Shown: piece by piece, positions 10,586 through 22,659 of the stretch
Position numbering within the stretch: the first letter of the stretch is position 1
How the letters are laid out: the number at the start of each line of letters is the position of its first letter
Source: Halisarca cf. caerulea
Taxonomy: Eukaryota > Porifera > Demospongiae > Chondrillida > Halisarcidae
Assembly (NCBI GenBank): GCA_963170055.1
Contig: CAUJGJ010000332.1
Location: 1,970,001 to 2,034,000 of the forward strand
Length of the DNA stretch: 64,000 bases
Direction of reading: 5' to 3'
Translations under genes and position numbers: made by a program
The notes under the pieces: model-generated
Seen by the model: only the letters and a program-made list of their open reading frames with translations
Told to the model about the DNA's origin: nothing
The model's database searches: none

Positions 10586-12889
10586 GTTTGCATTTTTATG
10601 TGAGCAGAGGATACGTACATGGCCGGGTTCATGGTTATATCTCTTTTGGCAGACCTTCAGATTTTAGTTGTTAATTGTTACTATACACCATACAGTATAT
10701 AGCTGTTCATGGAAAGAGCACTTCTCAACACAGAAGCAAATACGTAGCATGCAGGACCGAAACTACATGGCTAGTTTCAGCTATATATATACTATACTTT
10801 CACCAAAATATAAAAGTCGCAAAAAGAGACTCGTCCCCAAAATTCAGGAATTGTGAAGGCCGTTTTGTTATGTATGACAATACCATACTTATATACACAC
10901 AAATGACACATGCATGTACTCATTACTGCCTGCATTATACAGTATAGTGAATCTCAAATCTCCAGGCCCTCCCCTATCTGGGCCCTTGTAACATCGTAGG
11001 TTTCCAATGATGTAAAATAGCATGAAAGATTATAATGCATGCATGCTGTAATCAATAGGCCATAATTATATTATGGCGATGAAATTGAAAACATGTGTGG
11101 CTATATATAGTAACAATCTGAGATCAAAAGATTCATGGTTCTTCCTGAATTAATATGCAGTGGGCCCTCTTTCATTTGGCAATGTCTGTTCTGTTAGTTA
11201 AACCAGGTGATGGATATATTAGGGCATGCAGATTGTACACAGCTTACTGATGGCAAAGTACATACAGCACATAGTCGGGTAAATGAGGTATTCATATAAA
11301 CCAGTGTCAGGTAATTTAGGTGCGACTGCACTGTTGCCATAATTAAGACTGCACAGCAATGCACTATTTTAGATACATATACACATGTTGAATTTTGCTT
11401 GAAAGCATTACCTTAGGTAATGAATCTGGTTTGCGAGTTATCTTGTATAATTAAGTCCTTTTTCATGCACAAACAAATTGTGTACGTATATATGTACATG
11501 CAGTTGTACAATGATAGAATACACACAACATACCAGTGTTGGCTTGTGATATTTTGCCTTCTGGCCTGTTACAGTAATGTGCTTCGGTAAACTTTCAGCT
11601 TTAACTTGTAGACGCAAGTAAATCTCCTGCATAATGTTTGTGGATATGCATACGTACATACATACACGTACATGTTTGAATGTATGGCATACACACATGA
11701 CATTGTGTAAATGTATGGTTCATATGTTTATGGTACATACGCATATCATGAAAAATGTGTGTAAAAAAGATTGCGATTGCTGGCTAAAATTCCTATCTGC
11801 AATATTTTCATGACAATTAGATTTGTTCATTCTTTTTGCAGTATGCATGAATTCGCGTTGATCTAAATACTGTACAATATATTGGGAATACCACCAAGGT
11901 GCAATATTATACATACACAAACTTTTAATGATTTACAGGTAATATAACTGTAGTGCCATAATTAAAGGTACAAATATTATACACGCATCTCTGGTGCAAA
12001 CCAGGCTTTTGAAAATCATTACTTTTAGCAAACTTTCCTACTACACTGCTTGCAAAAGTTATATGTAGGGTGGTGGGGTGGGGGTGGGGTTCCTGCTTAA
12101 TTCAGTTCATTCATAAATTTTGCACCTTTATTTTGTAATATTCCATAATCACAGTATATTCTTCAATACAGATAAATGCAATAGGACCCTCCTTGTGTTT
12201 TGGCAGATCATACTTATGCAGTACTGGTGTATATATGGTAAATCCACAAAGAATATGTCCAACCAGCTCACCATGCTGCGAGGTGTAACTTGACAGTCAT
12301 TGGCATCTCCTGTACTAGCCCTAGGTCTGTTCTTTTCCTCTCTTTTGCTATCTCCCAGTCTGTGACAAGTCAGGTTGAACTTTTGCATCGGGTGGTGGAT
12401 TGGAGGAAGAGTGTCTGAAAGAGGCCAGTTACCACACAAGTTTTTGCTCCCTGGCTTACCCTACATGTCATCAGAAACACTGCCAGGAGTCACTACTGGC
12501 ACTGCGGCATGTGTATCCTCATCATTTGATTTAATTTAGGGGTATTCTTAACAATTAAAAATAATAACAACATATAGTCTACATCACACAAATATCGTAT
12601 GTGATATAAATTGAAATACTCCCATATTCTAAGCAGTGTTACACCCAAAAGTTGCTACAATCCCCACAATCATCAGAACCTACATGTTCGTGGGTTGAGG
12701 CTAGCTTGTCGCTGCCTTGGTAATAGTAGAAAAAATATAGACGGCACTAACCTTCCTACGATATGAGCGTATTTTAACATCATCCTGTTCTGTTGCAGAA
12801 TTTTTATTGTCCTGCTGAAACTCCGCTATCTTAGGAAGGATAAGTTTTGCTTTGCTTTTCATATCTGAAGAGGAACAGCTGTTGCTCAC
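7557..12889 (-). CDS. Uncharacterised large, Ser/Thr-rich, mostly disordered protein
   Basis: I do not recognise this gene. The best exon is the last one, 10067 down to 7557 (837 codons including TAG). In-phase GT-AG exons upstream are 11626-11534 and 12414-12272. A likely first exon is 12889-12752, with ATG at 12889 and 46 codons ending RSYRRK. Phase shows that at least one short exon between 12751 and 12415 is not located. The start of the long exon has a compact, probably folded patch: LPRVPIHDWIPGSVGIPTF, then CGQCLQHWKMHGDLPEEC, whose Cys/His spacing could hold a zinc ion. The remaining 750 or so residues are hydrophilic, rich in Ser, Thr, Asn, Lys and His, and look disordered. An acidic stretch (ESDDDLDAGE) near the end precedes SSFGLLNASDLTRPF, which may be a binding motif. 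It shares a 65-bp divergent promoter with UTP20. Confidence 0.6.
7563..7568 (-). promoter_or_regulatory. AATAAA inside the last codons of the minus-strand gene
   Basis: On the minus strand the sequence AATAAAGTCTTAG places a canonical polyadenylation signal just before the stop codon. No other AATAAA follows within 60 bp. Cleavage would fall about where the DALRD3 coding region ends on the other strand, so the 3' UTR is very short and the two transcripts probably overlap. Confidence 0.55.
10369..10507. mobile_element. Short non-autonomous element with GTAGGAA ends
   Basis: The left end GGTGTAGGAACCATGGG is mirrored by the right end (complement GGCGTAGGAATGACTT), with G-rich and C-rich interiors. 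The layout resembles the CAGGGGCGTAGCC-type hAT-like MITEs seen elsewhere in this window (45988-46474). It lies in an intron of the minus-strand gene. Confidence 0.45.
10512..10581. repeat. (TA)n microsatellite
   Basis: Pure TA tract of about 70 bp directly after the element at 10369-10507. Confidence 0.95.
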
Positions 12890-12954
12890 AGCGATCGTGC
12901 GTCAGCGCTGTGCCGCTGTGTTTGCGTTTTCGCTCGCCTCATGGTCATTATAAA
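12890..12954. promoter_or_regulatory. Divergent promoter shared by the unknown gene and UTP20
   Basis: Only 65 bp separate the minus-strand ATG (12889) from the UTP20 ATG (12955). The segment is visibly GC-richer than its surroundings, with several CG dinucleotides (CGATCGTGCGTCAGCGC), and has TTATAAA right before the UTP20 start. This is typical of a bidirectional housekeeping promoter with very short 5' UTRs. Confidence 0.6.
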
Positions 12955-15900
12955 ATGGCCACAGCAAGCAGAAAAACGAGGAGCAAGCTGGTGGATCAAA
13001 AGAAACTGCTACGAGTAAGTTAAGTCTATCTCAGTTTTGCCAGAGTCTTTTATACTGTATCCCATGATCTACTCCTCATGCTGTAACCAGTTTAAAACTT
13101 TTAGTGAAAGTTTGTCGGAGATAAGGATCGATGTTGTGCGTAAGGTGGACAGTGTGCAATACACCCCACAGGTTAGACAGCTTTGTTGTGTGTCGTATCT
13201 CATTCCTCGGTTTATTGTGACGAAATATGAACTGTCGATAGTAGTCTTGCTGCACTTGTTTGTGTCCACTTGAACTGTGCATGAGAACGATCATGTACTC
13301 GCTTCAATTCAGCCATTTACTATCTTGTGTAGGGATCAGAGAGTTACTTTAGTGAAGGACTTGCCAAATGGAAGGAGCTTAATTGCTCAGAGGATTTTGG
13401 TGTGTTGTCCTATAGAATTCCTTGGTATGTCCTATACCCTGAGTGACATGTCCCACATTTTGTGAATCTTCCTCCAGTCTTGTTCAGCAAAGAAGTCTAC
13501 CCTTTGACACAGAGCTTGCATCAAGTAATCCATCATAAGGTACATTTGCAATCCCTCACTCCTCCTAATCATGGACTTTACATTACTTGTTGACAATTGC
13601 ATTAATTTTCATAACCAGGCAGTTGTGCAACTATATAGATCTGGGCGATGAGTGCAATGGAAAAAGTTCTGGTTGGTGTTACCAGATCTTTTGTTCCACA
13701 TGTTCTCTTCTCTTCTTAGGCCATCCTCACTCTGTGTGCTGTCTGTTAATCTCAGTATTTTCTTTGCTCTATCACTGCATGTGCATTGTCATATGCAGGT
13801 GGAAATTATTGCAGCTCTCAAGAAATACTTAGGAAAGAAGAACAGCTTAGCAACAGAGCCATTGCTTGAGTAATTTAGCACTAATGCTGCTGTCAGTAGT
13901 TTCTCTGTTTCATTGGATGGTGTTATGGATCTCCCCATACAGACTCCTAGTTCAGTTTGCCAGAGATGTACAGGGAGATTTTTATCCACACTTCAGTGAA
14001 TTCTTTCCGATTCTTACTTCACTTTTGAATTGCAAAGATGCTGCACTCATTGAGGTATGTATGTGTGCCTATACTAAGTGGCTTTTCACCATGGAAAAAA
14101 AAACTAATAGTGAACTCTGTTTCTCTCAACCATTGTAGCAAGTGTTCCAGTGCTTGGCTTATCTCATGAAATTCCTATGGAGGACCCTAGTTCAAGACAT
14201 ACATGCTGTGTTTGGGTATGTGCACACTTACTTGTGTATCAATGTGGTAGTTTGTGTGTATGTGTATTATGTAACTGTGAACACTTATATATCTCAACAT
14301 GCATTTGTGTAAAATGGTATACTTCATTGTTTCTATATGTATTGTAGTTGTGTGCATTCTATAATCTACTTCATGTACATACTTTGTGTACTAGAAGAGT
14401 GCATATTAATGTACTGCTGTATACCTGTACTTCTTTTTCATGCATACACACTGTAGCTTATACACAGAACTTTTGGAATCCTTTCAGCCAAAGCATATCA
14501 AACAGTTTGCAGCTGAAGGATTGGCGTATCTGGTTAGAAAAGTATGTTCTGAGATATACTTGAATAATTGTCATGTTATGATGCTATACTGTGCCTATCC
14601 TCCATGCATCACACTGTGCTCATGTCTTGTTAGGGTGCATGTATACATCTATTGTATTATACATAGCATATGTCCATGCACAGATACTACTATCCATAGT
14701 GAATGTTTTGCATGTAAAATTTGTAACTGCTGTGCCATAATGCATGTACATACGTACTTCCTATCTTATGTGTGATATTATTTTTGTGTGTGCGTGTACG
14801 TAGCACGCAAAGTGTTCAGGCAACCTATTCTTTCATCTACATAGATACATAATGTATCAGCTGTAGCTGATGTAATGTTTGAAGCTGTTGATGAAAATCA
14901 TGAGGTAATTCTTTGTTGCTAAATTTTCTCTTGCGTTTCTTCATGTTGATGTTATCCCAACAGCTGACTGAAGGAGTTGGTTTACTTCTGTTTGAGACAT
15001 GTAAAGGAGTACAGAAACATTTGCATTCCAACACAGCAAAGGTCTAGCCGTGGTGTGACTCTGATGTGTTTGTGGTAAACAATAGGGGGAATCTCTATAA
15101 ATATTATGTGGCAAATCTTTCTTCATGTCCAGTGTAGAGGCTCCACTGTATGTATAGACTGTACGTTTTGTTTATTGCCAGTTTTGTCCTTTGTACGTAG
15201 TTGACACTCTGTATTACTCTGTACTTATTAGTTTGCTGTTTTTGCATTCGTAGTTTATGTGGATAGTGTATAGCACAGTGCAATCATATGTTGTACATAC
15301 AGTCTTGATGATCTTGCTGATTCAGGTATTGTCTGTTCTGCTTTCCAAACTTGGACCAGTGCATCTGGTGGATCAAGTGACATCTAGTGCAGTTCAAAGT
15401 AGCAAGGTAAGAAGCTAATACATAACGTGATATTCATGATGTACAGTTGAAAGAGTATATTTTGCTACTGTGATGTGGAGTGCAATATGATAAGAGGTGT
15501 CTTGCATCTACTGTGTGTGCATAATATTGTGTATTATATGTGCATTGGCATTTGAATTTTTGAATGATGCATTAATCTTCATATATTATGTACAGGTGTT
15601 TGACTGTCTTGTGATCATGATAAACTCACTGGTTGGATATACTAGACGAGAGTATTCTGCCGTTGTCTGGACCACCCTCACTGTGCGTTGGTTTTTATCG
15701 TGTTCCATTTGGTTCGCATACATACTGTACATATGTACATTCTTTTTACATTTACTCTTTGGCACCTGATACCCTGGTTCTAGGATGCAGCCTTCAAAGT
15801 GTTGCACAAATGGTCAAGCAACAAAGGAGATAGCTTGTCACTCCAATTAATGTACATTCTCCATCTCATTGGCATATGGGTCTCATGGAAGAGTGGTTCT

Positions 15901-16655
15901 CTTGTCGCAAGTATCGAAAGTCTTGTTTCTGTGAGTGATTACCGGATTTTTGCACATTTGCATTGTGCATTGCTGGTATATTCATAAGAGGAGATATGCA
16001 GGCAGGCTTCAGCAGTGGTGCTTCGTATTTTGTGAATATTATACATGAATATTTGAATGATGAATATAACGAGCAAACTGTGAAATGATATAACTCATTT
16101 CTCAGAGTGGATGGTCTGTTTTTACTTTTCCCAATACTAACTAACTGTCTGCATCTTTTAGTGTTGTTGTTTGCCGGTTCACTGCTAACCTTCAATTCTT
16201 TGCTTGTTTTCATTCAGCAATTTACTGTATGTCTCATCTTTTGACTTGCATTGTACATAGCTGCTGCATGCCATGTTTGATGAAGATGGCTATCCTCAGG
16301 ATCTACAGAATGTGCTATTTCAGTTGTTTGCTTCGTTCCTTCTGATGTCTAACAGTGAGACTCTTGATGATGCTAAGAGACTGGTGAAGAAGGTTGGTCA
16401 TTACATCCTTTCTGTGTTCATATTAATTTTTGCAAATAATGTATGTATACAGAAGAGACATATTGTCCATGAACCCTATTATTTGTGTGAGAGTATGTCT
16501 ATGATTTGTGTGAGAGTATGTCTATGATAGTCTGTATGTATAGCACATGTGTGGAAGTGGTTCTATTGCAGATTCTGCTTTGTGTACTGTATATTGCACA
16601 CATATGTATAATGTGTGCATGTACATGTAGATTTTGTGTGTGGTTTATCAAGCAC

Positions 16656-16724
<69 letters not shown>

Positions 16725-17850
16725 TCAGAATCTTCTCAGGTATGTATGTATGCATGACTACTTTTGGCTCCAGATCTACCACCAGGGCCACCACCCTGAA
16801 CTAATGTTGGCTTTCACAAAACAAGTTTTCAACTGGAAACACTTTGCAAGTGTGAGTAGTAGGGTTGGGCAGTTATTGAAATTTTCATTATACTGCTAAA
16901 ATTCCTCATAATGTATGTATCGGGCAATGCCTGGGTGTATGTAGGTTTTTTGTTAGTTTTTCTTGAGTGAAAGCTACTTTTATGTATAAAATACAATCTG
17001 TATATTTCTAAATTTAGGTTGTAGGAACTGAAATTCCTCTGTACATGGAGAGCTGTGTTGCCGATACCTCTATCTCCAATATTTCTGTGTTGGTGTTCGG
17101 ATCTACTTTAGTGCTGCAGCTAACGAGCAAGTGGCGATTGATTGGAGAGATTTCAACAGAGACCAGTGGATTGAACATCAGCCTATTACCTGGATCTTCT
17201 CATGATAATACATTTTTTAAATATTTATGTACTATTTTTGAAGACTTCAAGAAATTGTCAATATCCTCAGTTGCCCAGTCAGATATTCATGTCTGCTGGT
17301 GTGCTGTGATATGTCTGCCTGCATGGTAAGTGCTCCAATACTCAATGCCCGCTTTTCATTGTCACACAGTTTGGTTTCATTTAATAGCCATTTGGGTGAA
17401 AGCCAAAGGAAGGTAGCTGTGGATTTGCTCACTACTTTCGTATCTTATTTGACTGAAATACTAGACAATGATTTAAATAGTCTCCACTCCCATTTGCTGT
17501 TTTTGCTTGGTCACACTCTCAACTCACTCGTGTGTACAACACCTGATGCTCTTGACAGTCTTGGAGAAAGCACAACTTTTATGCTATTGAGGTTTGTTGA
17601 CCTTGTCTATTGTTTATGTGTGTGTATTTACAGTAGGGGGCCTTGATGGCAACCTCTAACTTATGATCAACCCAGTTTAATTAAGAATTAACATTATTTC
17701 TATTTTTATTTACCAGAAAATATGCTAACAATGTTTACATTTTGAATGGAATATTGAGGCTTTTCACTAGTACTCCCAATTCATGTGGTGATAAATTGAC
17801 TGAGGTACTACCTGTATTAAAGCAAAACATCCTTTCACCACTCTCTGAGG

Positions 17851-17918
<68 letters not shown>

Positions 17919-20900
17919 ATGCATATGTGCACATGCACCTCTGTCTCCTCTCCTCTCCCTGCCATATCTACGTACACTTGCGCATGTGTATTCATTTTTG
18001 GAAGGAGTGTTTACTTGTCATGTGTTATCCTTGTGTTAGGTGCGGCTTGTCACACTGGAGATGTTGTGTTTTCTATATCAACATTCTGCAAGGGAAGAGG
18101 GGGAGTCTGTGAGAAGTGATGTTCTGGTCAACTGCCTTGCAGCAGAGAGGTTAGGAGTCAGCCTACAGACTGTGAGTAGAGTTTATAAAACTTGGTATGT
18201 GTATATACAGATACTATTACCATGATTTTTTTGTGTTTTAAATGCCCTCAAAGATAAAAATGAAACTTATGTACCTGGAAAGGCTAAAGTTTCACCATGA
18301 TGCTCTTAGAAAAGGTCCTAAGCTTTTTAAAGAGGTATGTAGAGAGCACTTACTGTATATGAATGGTTGGCTGACCATAGTTGGTCAAGGAACTCTGTCT
18401 TTTATTGTATGCTGTAGATGGTTCTTTGGTTCACATGTCTGACTGTACAACTACAGAAATCTATACCTAACACAGCTCAGGGAAGGGCAGCACACAGCCC
18501 CACATGTCTTTGCCACCACATGTCACACATGTCACGGTCTGTCTATGACATGTAGCAGCTGTGCATTGCCCTTCTCTGAGCATTGCTAGGCTAGATCTTG
18601 TGTACTGTAGTCACAATAACTGGATAATATTCAACCCAAATGAACTGTACAACTGTTTCTGCCCTTCCAGATCGCTCTCATGTATCTGTGTAGTATGTTG
18701 TATGTCAACTTTAGTCCATTGTGGCCACCTGTGACAACAGTCATCACTTCTTATGCTGTGGATGACTGCAAGGCACTGTTTTGGGATGTCTTTGGTACTA
18801 TTCTTGTCCAATCATCAGAATTAGCAGGTATGGGATTTGTGTGCCGGTATCCTCTAATACTTCTATATAGGGTTCTGTTTGTTTGGTTTCAGAGAAGTCA
18901 CTTCCACCTGTATCTAAGGAGGGACCTGAAATGCCTGACAAGATGGTGCAATGTGGGGACCTCTACACCTACTACAGTGCTCTTTCTGATTGGAAGGTTG
19001 ATGACGGTAAAACAGACCATGTTAATTTTAGGTACCTTATGTGGAGAGTGATTGAAAGAATACCAGAATTTGCTGAAAGAAAGTCGAAAATCATTGTTCC
19101 TATATTTATGGACTTTATTCAAAGAGAATTTACTGCCTGGGAGAATTCCTTGGTTGATTATCAATCCATTTCCTCAACTTCATCATCAGTGTCAGATGGT
19201 AAGAAAGATGTTCTTGTGGTAGATGATAGGGAAGTGATGGATACATTACTGCATGTTGTCAAAGACAATGAAGATAGTGCATCTGAGGAGGAGAATATTG
19301 TTTCTGATATGCCTCAAGCTCAAATGCACAATAGTTGCAAGTCAGAGGACACTTGTGAACCACTGAGAAAAAGAAATTCTTTGAAGTAATTGTGGCAAAT
19401 GTTGTCTGTTACCATTTCCAAATGTGGAGCTGTGCTTGTTTCCTGTTTTTTTATGTAGGACTTTGAAGCAACTCTTAACTGTGTTTTGCCTATTTAAAAA
19501 TCCTAAAGGACTCTACCAACACAAGGAATTGCAGGCACAGTACCATAGTGTTAGTTACGTGTACCCTTTGTAGTTGTGAATTTTCTTAATTAGCTTGTAA
19601 TAATATGGTGACAAACAGTAGATATGCATGGTTATGTATATACAAGATACCCAGGCAAACATCATATAAACCTATATACATATGTTGATATACAGCTGGT
19701 GTGTGAATACTGTATTACATGCCTGTTCTTCTCTGTAGCTGCTACTGCACAGGGATTCTTCGATCCAGGAGCTGGCCATGAAGTGCATTGCAACCTTCAA
19801 GCAGCCAGAAATAAGACCATACATGTAAGGAGTAGGAATCATACATACTGTCTACCAGAATATCCAACTACTGTTTTGCTTCCTGTGTTTCCACATCTAG
19901 TGACAACCTAATGAACTTACTGGATGACACAGAGTTTAATACAGAGCTGCTGAAGTTTAGTTCAAGTTCAGAACAGTACATTGTGCTAATGGACCACACT
20001 CCAAGTCTCATTCCTGTTTTGGTCAGGATACTCTATGGACGTATGCTGAAGCATGGCCAGACCAAAGCTGCTGTTCGTAGGAGAGGAATAGTGCTGAGAT
20101 TCCTGGAGACATGCAGATTGTCTGAGCTTCAAGAATTCATTGGCCTTGTTCTGGCACCATTCTTAAAAACCCCTGTTCTGGAGTCTCCAGACCCTCAGTG
20201 TGTTGTTCCTTTGAGGAAGCAACAAGGGTATGACTTGCATTGTATTTCATCAGTGGTCTGTCACAGTAATTTGGTCCAAATGTTTTAGGTCTGGGCATGG
20301 GTGCTTCTCAAATACTCTAATTGTTGAGACTTTAGGGTTAGATTTGGAATAGGGTTTAATATTGATAAACACCCACCCGGACCAAAAAACTGGCCAGACC
20401 TGATTCACCATGACATGCATCACCATGACAGGTCAGTCAACTTGTGTATTGTACTTGGGTACTACCTTCTCTCTTACTTGTAGTTTCCTCAAGCTGTGTG
20501 GGCAAATGATCGTAGCCCTAAAGGAGGACATTGTACCTTTTGCTATTGACTTACTAAACATCTCCTTGAGACTCACCAAGCATGCATCAATATTTCTGGA
20601 TATGAGAAAACAGGTAAGATCTTGCAAGGCATATGTTTATTTGTTGGCAGTACAGTACATTGCTTTATATGTTTATTTCTTTGTAGATTGCAACTCAATA
20701 TGTTAGTTTGCTTAGAAACATTCGCCAGCTTGGTATCCAGGTTGTTACTCAGGTAATCTATCTGGTCAATGGAGTGGGTAGAATATTTATGATTGTCATA
20801 CAGTGTCTGTATTGACACTTCAAAGTAATTCTTTTTTGTATAACTGTGTTTGAAGTTTGTTTTACTTTGTTTCTGTTTTTATGATTTAGATGTTTGAGGT

Positions 20901-22586
20901 GTTCGTAGACTTTCCTTTTTCTAATTTTGAGGACAGTATATTTGAATCTATTGTTTGGCCTCAGGTTTGATTAATTACTGTGTTTTACTTGTGTTTTTGG
21001 CACTCTAATATTCTAAATTCACATTCCATATAGTTGGGAAAGCTACCTAATGAATGTATACAGAATCCGACTCCCTTACTCAAGCTTATACACCAGTGGA
21101 GTATGCATTCTCGGTTAGTTTCCTTTGATATTTTGTGACATTATGTTTAACAGTATTTACTCGTGCACTAACAACATGCGTACATTTGCAGATGTTTTTT
21201 TCAATGTAGGTATCATCAGTATTTCCTTAAATGCCTTCCTGAGAGTAGCCTCCCCATCCTCCACTATGTGTACTCTTGCTTGTTTTCGAAGCAAGTTAGT
21301 TTCAGTGTGACTGATATGGTCTTCCAGGTAACTGTAAACCTTCTGCAAGAAATGAATAGAGAAGACTGCCCAGGTTACCAAGCAGTTAGTCCACATCTTG
21401 GCAGTATTCTGCAATATATCAGCCAGAAGTGGTCAGTTCCCTCTCCTAAGAAGAAGGTGCTTCTTACGGACACTGAACTGAAAGTTTTGTCAATGTTAGC
21501 TCTGCTTGTGCTTTTGCTTGTTTTGCTATACAAAGCATTATGAGTATTTGCTAATCTAGTGCTAGTAAAATTGTTACTGTGCTGTGTGGTGTGTCTGTGC
21601 TTGAGTTCCATTTTCCTCTTATCTGGTCCACTTACTTTCTTTTACTGGTGTACGTGTATCACTTCAATCTTCTGTAGGATCAGTCCACTTGTAACCGATA
21701 CTACTACTGCAGTTAAATTTGTTGATGTAATTCTCAACTTTGTTAGTCATGGATCAAGCCACTGTAAAGTAAGTGTATCTCCAGTTAGATACTTCAAATC
21801 ACTAGCATCCACTCTTGAATGAGTTTTAATTTTCAATTTTTATGTTTGTGTAGGGTGAAAACACCGAAGTGAACATGTTGAAAACCGTTAAGAATTTAGC
21901 GGCTCACATTGCGTCACCTGAAAGATATCTAAGGTGATATAAATATGATTTGTTTACCAATCTTGTTGTAGTTGTCAGGATGGCCGAGCGGTCTAAGGCG
22001 CTGCGTTCAGGTCGCAGTCTACTCTTGTAGGCGTGGGTTCGAATCCCACTTCTGACATTTTTTGTCTTTTTTTTCTCAGAATTTTAAGTCGCTTATTCTT
22101 CACTGTATCGTCGAGACACTCAAGACAGATGCTTTGCGACATTTTACAGGTGATTCGTTGTTTGGGATGTGTAATGTACGTATCTACTGAGTAATACAAG
22201 CATTATATATACAGGAGATGACAAAAGGCTCATCTCATTTGGAGTCAGTGGCTGATACAGTGACAGATTTAAATTCCTGGAATACAGCACATGTTGATGA
22301 GCCTGATTACATGATAAGAATAGAAGCTTTTGGCAAATGCCCTTCACATCTTGGATGTGTGCAAAACTTTGAGGAAGTAGTTTTGCTATTAGTGAACAAT
22401 GCGATGTTTTTCCTTCTCACCGTAAGAAAGGAGTACCAAGCCCTTGTGCTGTTTCTGTGCTCATTACTGTGGCCTTTTATCTGTTTTGTCTAGGCCAGTG
22501 ATCTTTCAATTAGAGATAGTGCTGCTGGATTCATATCCAGGTTAATAGATCATGATCGTGTAAACTCTGAGGGTGAGTCTCAATGG

Positions 22587-22659
<73 letters not shown>

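Noticed and set aside
12478..12537. Possible exon of the unknown minus-strand gene (DTHAAVPVVTPGSVSDD)
   Set aside because: Its phase does not connect the first exon with the exon at 12414, and its acceptor lacks a pyrimidine tract.
19386..19458. Apparent stop codon (TAA) at 19386 after a 163-codon open run in UTP20
   Set aside because: A GT donor at 19386 falls just before the stop and the next exon continues the conserved segment, so it is an intron, not a broken gene.
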